DNA of 10,541 nucleotides from Candidatus Bandiella numerosa (GTDB lineage: Bacteria > Pseudomonadota > Alphaproteobacteria > Rickettsiales > Midichloriaceae). Position numbers and translations under genes: made by a program. Positions 6,523 to 10,541 of this stretch are shown here, piece by piece (position 1 is the stretch's first letter; each line of letters starts with the position of its first letter). The notes beneath the pieces were generated by a model. It was not told the DNA's origin. It worked only from the letters and a program-made list of their open reading frames with translations, and searched no databases. The stretch covers positions 1 through 10,541 of the forward strand of contig NZ_JAJBJD010000014.1 in assembly GCF_021811875.1 (NCBI RefSeq), read 5' to 3'.

Positions 6523-7656
6523 TTATAGCGGTACACTACATTGTATGCAAGTTGTTTTAGTGGAAAAAGCCATTTCAGCGTTATTTTTACCAATTATTTC
6601 ATTAATTTTTAGTAACACATCTTGTTTGACTTCTTGATATTCAATTGAATCGGTGGTTTTAGTAAATGTGTAGATCATAAAATCAACAGAAGATTGATTA
6701 AATTGGGTTAAATTGACGATTAAGGTTTGATCTGAGGCAATTTCCTCATGTTTTAAAAGCATATTTTTTATATCATCAATTATTTTTGTCACAACAGCAA
6801 TATCGCAATATCTAATTCCTATAATTTCTTTAATCCTCATATGTGGCATCTTTGAAGTATTTTCTATTACTATATCGTTAAAAACAGAATTTGGCACATA
6901 TAAAGGGCGTTTATCAGATGTACTAATTTTTGTAAGCCTCCAACTAATTGATTCCACAATTCCTTCTATTTTTTTGTCTGGAGAACGAATACGATCACCT
7001 ACTTCAAAAGGTTTATCAAGATATATTAAAGTTGCTCCAATAAAATTGGCCAATAAATCTTTTGAAGCAAAACCAAGTATTATGCCACTCACACTACCAA
7101 ACGCAAGTACTCCAGTTATATTAATTCCAGAAGTTTCAATTGAGGTTAGTAAAGCAAAGAAAATAACGATAATTTTTAATATTCTACAAAAAGTTCCAAT
7201 TGGTATATTAACCGGCATATTAACTCTATTAGCAAGGGAACTCTTTTTTTGAGCATATAATTCACATTCATGTATTAGCTTAAACGCAAATAATCCAAAT
7301 AAAAATATAAATACAATTTTTCTGGCAAACAAAATAGAATGTAATATATCAAAATTTAAAAATTTATTTGCTAATATAATTATATATGATGCAACTAATA
7401 CCAATATTAAAATCTTCAGGGGAGTTTTGATTGAAAAAATTACTATTTTATAAACATTCCCACCCCTTTCTACCTTTTCAAATTTACGATAAAATTTACT
7501 AATAATTTTATTTGCAATAAAACCGAACAACATTATCAACAGAATTTCTATTGACACATATAGCAACAACTTATTATTTGAAAAAAAATCTACTGAAAAA
7601 ATATTATGCATATAAACAAAATAAATACCTTCTTTTATCATGATATATTCAATCAT
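6523..7656 (-). CDS. MscS-family mechanosensitive ion channel
   Basis: This inner-membrane channel should open under membrane tension and release solutes on osmotic downshock. The 377 residues contain about five hydrophobic segments (roughly 30-50, 72-95, 105-127, 155-173 and the pore-lining 180-210). The core is typical MscS: GSVSGIILGFASKDLLANF (187-205), LDKPFEVGDRI (213-223), IEGIVESISWRLTKI (230-244), YVPNSVF (253-259) and a C-terminal domain ending near FSTKTTCI. With extra N-terminal helices it is larger than E. coli MscS (286 aa) and closer in layout to YnaI-type members. The ATG at 7654-7656 has no good Shine-Dalgarno, and in-frame ATGs at codons 6 and 16 are alternatives. It is the first gene of the operon leading to nagZ and manC and is divergent from secF. 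Confidence 0.92.
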   Translation of the reverse strand: MIEYIMIKEGIYFVYMHNIFSVDFFSNNKLLLYVSIEILLIMLFGFIANKIISKFYRKFEKVERGGNVYKIVIFSIKTPLKILILVLVASYIIILANKFLNFDILHSILFARKIVFIFLFGLFAFKLIHECELYAQKKSSLANRVNMPVNIPIGTFCRILKIIVIFFALLTSIETSGINITGVLAFGSVSGIILGFASKDLLANFIGATLIYLDKPFEVGDRIRSPDKKIEGIVESISWRLTKISTSDKRPLYVPNSVFNDIVIENTSKMPHMRIKEIIGIRYCDIAVVTKIIDDIKNMLLKHEEIASDQTLIVNLTQFNQSSVDFMIYTFTKTTDSIEYQEVKQDVLLKINEIIGKNNAEMAFSTKTTCIQCSVPL

Positions 7657-7927
7657 TTTTTTTTCAAGATAATAAAAATTTGAAAAGTATTGTTACATGA
7701 AATCAATAAATGGTACAATTTTCATTATAGATAAATCATCTGGCTTTTAGCTTATTACTGTTATTTTTGGATTGTAATATAAACGATGCGTTACAATTCA
7801 TAAATTGACATTTTTAAACTATTATGTATCTTGTAACCTAATCTTTTGGTCAATTATAGATTTTTACACCCACATGTATACATGGTTTGATCATATAGAG
7901 CTATACCAATATTAAAGATAGCCAAAC
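7657..7927. promoter_or_regulatory. Divergent promoter region between the mscS-family gene and secF
   Basis: The 271 bp hold no supported gene. For the minus strand, a perfect TATAAT lies at 7724-7729, about 68 nt before the channel ATG, with a weak -35. For the plus strand, a perfect TTGACA (7805-7810) precedes TATCTT (7827-7832) by 16 nt. An alternative is TTGTAA (7831-7836) with TATAGA (7855-7860), 18 nt apart. Between the two -10 sets is a perfect 7-bp dyad ATTGTAA/TTACAAT (7771-7777 and 7791-7797), a possible operator. A 12-bp palindrome CATGTATACATG is at 7873-7884 in the predicted secF leader. All promoter calls are tentative in such AT-rich DNA. Confidence 0.4.
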
Positions 7928-8779
7928 ATGTTTTCAAAATTTTTTGATTTTTATTCTTATAGAAATTACGGCTTTTTATTCAGCATTATTTTTACAATAA
8001 TTACTATTGTAGGATATTTCTACAATGGGCTAAATTTAGGTATTGATTTTAAAGGTGGAGTAATAATTGAATTAACCTCAAAAAACTCTAATAATATTAA
8101 AAGTGTTTTATCCACTAAATACAATGATATTGTTTTACAGCAATCTGGTGAAAATTTGGTTATACGCCTACAGAATGTAGAAAATAGCAACATAAAAATA
8201 ACAGATCAAATAAAATTTGAAATATTGCAACTAGATCAAAAAGCTAATTTTCTCAAAATTGATTTTGTAGGGCCAAAAATTTCTGATGATTTGGTTAAAA
8301 AAGCTATTTCTGCATTTTTTTGGTCTTTGTTTGTTATAATGATTTATATCTTAGTAAGATTTAACTGGAAATTTAGCATAGGTGCAATATTATCATTAAT
8401 ACATGATTTAACAGCCTCTATAGGTTTTTTTGTATTTACTGGATATGAATTTAATTTGACATCTATTGCTGCAATTTTAACAATTATTGGATACTCTGTA
8501 AATGATAGTGTAGTCATTTATGATCGTATAAGAGAAAATGCATCTGGTAATAATCAATGTTATCTTACTGCCAAAGTGATCAATAAGAGCATTAATGAAA
8601 CTTTATCAAGAACTATAATGACATTTTTAACAACTTTTGTCGCTTGTATTTCTTTATGGATTTTTGGTGGTGAAAATTTAAGGAGCTTTAGTGCTGTAAT
8701 AACATTTGGTATTGCATTTGGCACTTATTCATCTATATTCATATCAGCAAATATTTTACCATTCCTAGCTAAACGATGA
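7928..8779 (+). CDS. secF: Protein translocase subunit SecF
   Basis: SecF works with SecD at the SecYEG translocon, using the proton gradient to pull secreted proteins across the inner membrane. The 283 residues are slightly short for the family but complete. There is one N-terminal membrane helix (about 14-32), the signature GLNLGIDFKGG (34-44), a small periplasmic domain with VGPKISDDL (114-122), then five helices from about 127 onward. The RND core motif GYSVNDSVVIYDRIREN (188-204) and SRTIMTF (227-233) are intact. An in-frame TAG just upstream bars an earlier start; the ribosome binding site is poor. secD and yajC, usually directly upstream, are absent: the upstream gene is the divergent channel gene. 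The stop overlaps the permease start in ATGA. The Tyr in VVIYDR and the Lys in DFKGG look alphaproteobacterial. Confidence 0.97.
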   Translation: MFSKFFDFYSYRNYGFLFSIIFTIITIVGYFYNGLNLGIDFKGGVIIELTSKNSNNIKSVLSTKYNDIVLQQSGENLVIRLQNVENSNIKITDQIKFEILQLDQKANFLKIDFVGPKISDDLVKKAISAFFWSLFVIMIYILVRFNWKFSIGAILSLIHDLTASIGFFVFTGYEFNLTSIAAILTIIGYSVNDSVVIYDRIRENASGNNQCYLTAKVINKSINETLSRTIMTFLTTFVACISLWIFGGENLRSFSAVITFGIAFGTYSSIFISANILPFLAKR

Positions 8780-10218
8780 ATATTAAAGAAATTTTTAGAA
8801 AAAAGTCATTTGAAAAATTACGTAACGAGGCTGATTCATCCAAAGGATTAATCAGAAGCATGGGAGCTTTTCAATTGATACTACTTGGAATAGGAGCAAT
8901 TATTGGCGGTGGAGTTTTTGTACTAACTGGGACCGCTGCTTTTAATCATACTGGACCGGCCATAGTCTTATCCTTTGCTCTTAGTGGAGTTATTTGTATT
9001 TGTGCAGGATTATGTTATGCAGAATTTGCATCTATGATACCAGTATCAGGAAGTTCATATACCTATGCATATGCTACACTTGGAGAATTGCCAGCTTGGT
9101 TGATAGGTTGTTTTTCTGTGCTGGCTTATTTTTTAGCTGCAGCATCTGTGGCAAATGGATGGTCAAGTTATTTTGTAGGTTTGCTAGAGCATTACTATAT
9201 TTACCTGCCAGAAAAATTTATGCATGTAACAGGGCATTTATACAGTGATTCTAATGGAGAAATGAAGAAAGCATTTTTTAATTTACCGGCTTTCTTGATA
9301 TCTATAGCTACTATGCTAGTTTTGTATAGAGGAACTAAAGGTTCTTCAGTTATTAATGCAATTATAGTATTTATAAAAATGGCTATTTTATTCCTTTTTA
9401 TTGCGATTGGCGTAACTAAAATAGACTTTAACAATTGGGTGCCTTTTATACCAGAGAATACTGGAACTTTTGGAGAATATGGGTTCTCAGGTGTGATTGC
9501 GGGAGTGTCCATATTATTTTTGGCATTTAACGGATTTGATTCTGTTTGTACAGCAGCACAGGAGACCAAAAATCCACAAAAAAACTTACCAATAGGTATA
9601 ATTGGAGCAATTATTATAGCTACTATAACCTATATTTTAGTAGGAGCAGTGCTTACGGGAGTTGTAAATTATAAAGACTTAAACACAGCCCAACCATTTG
9701 CAATTGCTGTAAAAAAAATGAACAGTCCAATCTTTTTAATATTTGTTAAATTAGGTGCTGTAGCAGCAATCACATCGGTAATACTTGTACATCAATATGC
9801 TATTGTTCGTATGATATATTCGATTACAAAAGATGGTTTGTTGCCTTCTATATTTAAAAAAATTCATAAAAAATATCATACTCCATACTTATCTACTGTA
9901 ATAGTTGGTTCATTAATGGGAATAGTAGGGGCTACAATGGAGTTAGAGGAACTCGTAAAACTTAGCACATTTTTTATATTGCTGATAATTATAGTTATAT
10001 GCTTTAGCACAATATACCTAAGATATAAGAGACCAGACTTAAAAAGAAATTTTAAATGTCCATTTATTCCCTGGATTCCAATGGTAGCCATATTATTAGC
10101 AGGACAGATATTATTTAGTTACCCTGCCATAACCATAAAGTACGCTTTAATTTGCCTAGTAATATGCACAATTTATTATCTATCTTATGGAAAATATAAA
10201 AGCAGTTTGGAAAAATAA
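8776..10218 (+). CDS. APC-superfamily amino acid permease (cationic amino acid transporter type)
   Basis: The protein is a 480-residue inner-membrane carrier with about 12 predicted helices that probably imports amino acids or exchanges them across the membrane. The unwound first helix reads GIGAIIGGGVFVLTG (38-52). Next come YAEFASMIPVSGSSYTY (81-97), the helix-6 region FNGFDSVCTAAQETKNPQ (251-268) followed by LPIGIIG (271-277), the cytoplasmic loop SITKDGLLP (349-357) and the C-terminal RYKRPDL (416-422). These match the CAT/YfnA-like branch of the APC family. Substrate cannot be fixed from sequence; cationic or broad neutral amino acids are likely. Its ATG overlaps the secF stop (ATGA) with no Shine-Dalgarno, so expression is probably coupled to secF. 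Amino acid uptake would fit a host-dependent cell, but that is inference. Confidence 0.92.
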   Translation: MNIKEIFRKKSFEKLRNEADSSKGLIRSMGAFQLILLGIGAIIGGGVFVLTGTAAFNHTGPAIVLSFALSGVICICAGLCYAEFASMIPVSGSSYTYAYATLGELPAWLIGCFSVLAYFLAAASVANGWSSYFVGLLEHYYIYLPEKFMHVTGHLYSDSNGEMKKAFFNLPAFLISIATMLVLYRGTKGSSVINAIIVFIKMAILFLFIAIGVTKIDFNNWVPFIPENTGTFGEYGFSGVIAGVSILFLAFNGFDSVCTAAQETKNPQKNLPIGIIGAIIIATITYILVGAVLTGVVNYKDLNTAQPFAIAVKKMNSPIFLIFVKLGAVAAITSVILVHQYAIVRMIYSITKDGLLPSIFKKIHKKYHTPYLSTVIVGSLMGIVGATMELEELVKLSTFFILLIIIVICFSTIYLRYKRPDLKRNFKCPFIPWIPMVAILLAGQILFSYPAITIKYALICLVICTIYYLSYGKYKSSLEK

Positions 10219-10293
10219 TTTCAAATCTCTTTTTGAAAAAAAAAATCTATTTATGGAATTAATTTTAAAATCTCAAATTACAATAAATTGAAG

Positions 10294-10340
10294 AAGAGGT
10301 TATCATTATTTCAAGATATAATGTCTTTCTATAACCTCTT
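10294..10340 (+). terminator. Bulged hairpin, possible terminator of secF-permease
   Basis: A perfect 10-bp stem AAGAGGTTAT/ATAACCTCTT (10294-10303 with 10331-10340) is stacked on a 6-bp stem CATTAT/ATAATG (10304-10309 with 10318-10323). It has an 8-nt loop and a 7-nt TCTTTCT bulge on the 3' side. The following TCTAATTTAT is T-rich but is not a clean T-tract. The position, 76 nt after the permease stop, suits a terminator or an RNA-stabilising 3' end. Confidence 0.4.
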
Positions 10341-10484
10341 TCTAATTTATCGCATGTATTGTTTTAGTTATATTAACTTTTATATTTCATTAAAAGTAGA
10401 TTTAGGACCCATATATAAAGACCATTGCATAATAGGCAGAAAGAAACATATATGATAGAATGAAAAGATAAGTACATACGAAAG

Positions 10485-10490
10485 AGGAGG
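10485..10490 (+). promoter_or_regulatory. Strong ribosome binding site of the truncated right-hand gene
   Basis: AGGAGG, a near-perfect anti-16S match, lies 4 nt before ATG at 10495. It is one of only two strong Shine-Dalgarno sites in the window and is the main support for the truncated frame that follows. Confidence 0.7.
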
Positions 10491-10494
10491 CAAA

Positions 10495-10541
10495 ATGTCA
10501 TTTTTAGTAAGAGAAGCAGAAGAACGTATAGAGAAGAGTAA
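10495..10541 (+). CDS. Start of an unidentified gene, cut by the right edge
   Basis: ATG at 10495 opens a frame of 15 complete codons reading MSFLVREAEERIEKS before the window ends. The near-perfect AGGAGG just upstream makes a real start likely. The visible residues are charged and helix-prone, with no signal peptide or membrane segment. I do not recognise the product. It is separated from the permease gene by 276 bp and a hairpin, so it is probably a separate transcription unit. Confidence 0.6.
   Translation, partial: MSFLVREAEERIEKS

Larger units (their letters stand above)
10219..10494. other. Gene-free stretch after the permease gene
   Basis: These 276 bp hold no convincing gene. Directly after the permease stop is a short A/T-only inverted repeat TTTCAAA/TTTGAAA (10219-10225 and 10232-10238), followed by an A-run rather than a T-run, so it is not a plus-strand terminator. 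A strong bulged hairpin lies at 10294-10340. Possible promoter elements for the next gene are TTGCAT (10425-10430) and TATATG (10449-10454), 18 nt apart; they are weak. Confidence 0.5.

Noticed and set aside
7873..7884. 12-bp palindrome CATGTATACATG upstream of secF
   Set aside because: A few palindromes of this length are expected by chance in the window. It has no second copy and no clear promoter relation, so it is only noted in the intergenic entry.
9201..9569. Minus-strand open frame of 122 codons
   Set aside because: It is antisense to the permease, whose family motifs run through the whole interval. There is no independent support for it.
72..10367. 13-bp direct repeat TGTATTGTTTTAG at 72-84 and 10355-10367
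   Set aside because: Several exact 13-bp repeats are expected by chance in 10.5 kb of this composition, and the flanks do not match. There is no sign of a mobile element or attachment site.
10321..10455. Small plus-strand frame of 44 codons after the permease gene
   Set aside because: It starts inside the 3' arm of the hairpin, has no ribosome binding site and has an unremarkable AT-driven composition.
1..10541. CRISPR arrays, insertion sequences, prophage or defence genes
   Set aside because: No spaced repeats, transposase motifs, terminal inverted repeats with target duplications or phage-like proteins were seen. The tRNA pair is not followed by an integrase or a partial tRNA copy.

Overview
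The window is AT-rich (about 30% GC by eye) and carries nine complete protein genes, two tRNA genes, a TPP riboswitch and a truncated reading frame at each end. The genes use the standard bacterial code, lie close together and are mostly in operons, and few starts have a good Shine-Dalgarno. The SecF motifs (GIDFKGG, GYSVNDSVVIYDR) and the CCA-encoding tRNAs look most like an alphaproteobacterium. The base composition and the thiamine-salvage gene set would suit a host-associated lineage such as Rickettsiales or Holosporales. This placement is an inference and has not been tested by phylogeny.

Region 1 (1-3530, minus strand) is a thiamine operon transcribed thiM-thiE-thiL-thiD, with neighbours overlapping by 7 nt or separated by 0-2 nt. 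It is headed by a TPP riboswitch whose conserved 3' end is also the thiM ribosome binding site. ThiM phosphorylates the thiazole alcohol, ThiD phosphorylates HMP, ThiE joins the two halves and ThiL phosphorylates TMP to TPP. Together they convert salvaged pyrimidine and thiazole to the cofactor under product feedback. No de novo gene (thiC, thiG, thiS, thiF) and no transporter lies in the window. An unidentified same-strand frame starts after thiD and runs off the left edge.

Region 2 (3531-4002) holds tRNA-Gly(GCC) and tRNA-Ala(TGC) in tandem on the plus strand. A 219-bp gene-free stretch follows and contains a small nested hairpin behind a TATAAT box.

Region 3 (4003-7656, minus strand) is a probable three-gene operon transcribed mscS-family channel, nagZ-like GH3 glycosidase, then manC. 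Its genes have cell-envelope roles: osmotic safety valve, peptidoglycan fragment recycling and GDP-mannose supply.

Region 4 (7657-10541, plus strand) begins with a 271-bp divergent promoter region. secF follows, coupled by an ATGA overlap to an APC-family amino acid permease. After the permease come a gene-free stretch with a strong bulged hairpin and the first 15 codons of an unidentified gene with a near-perfect ribosome binding site.

Most of the window is conventional housekeeping and salvage content. The points most worth a second look are the riboswitch/RBS fusion, the two bulged hairpins, the altered motifs in ManC and the secF-permease coupling.
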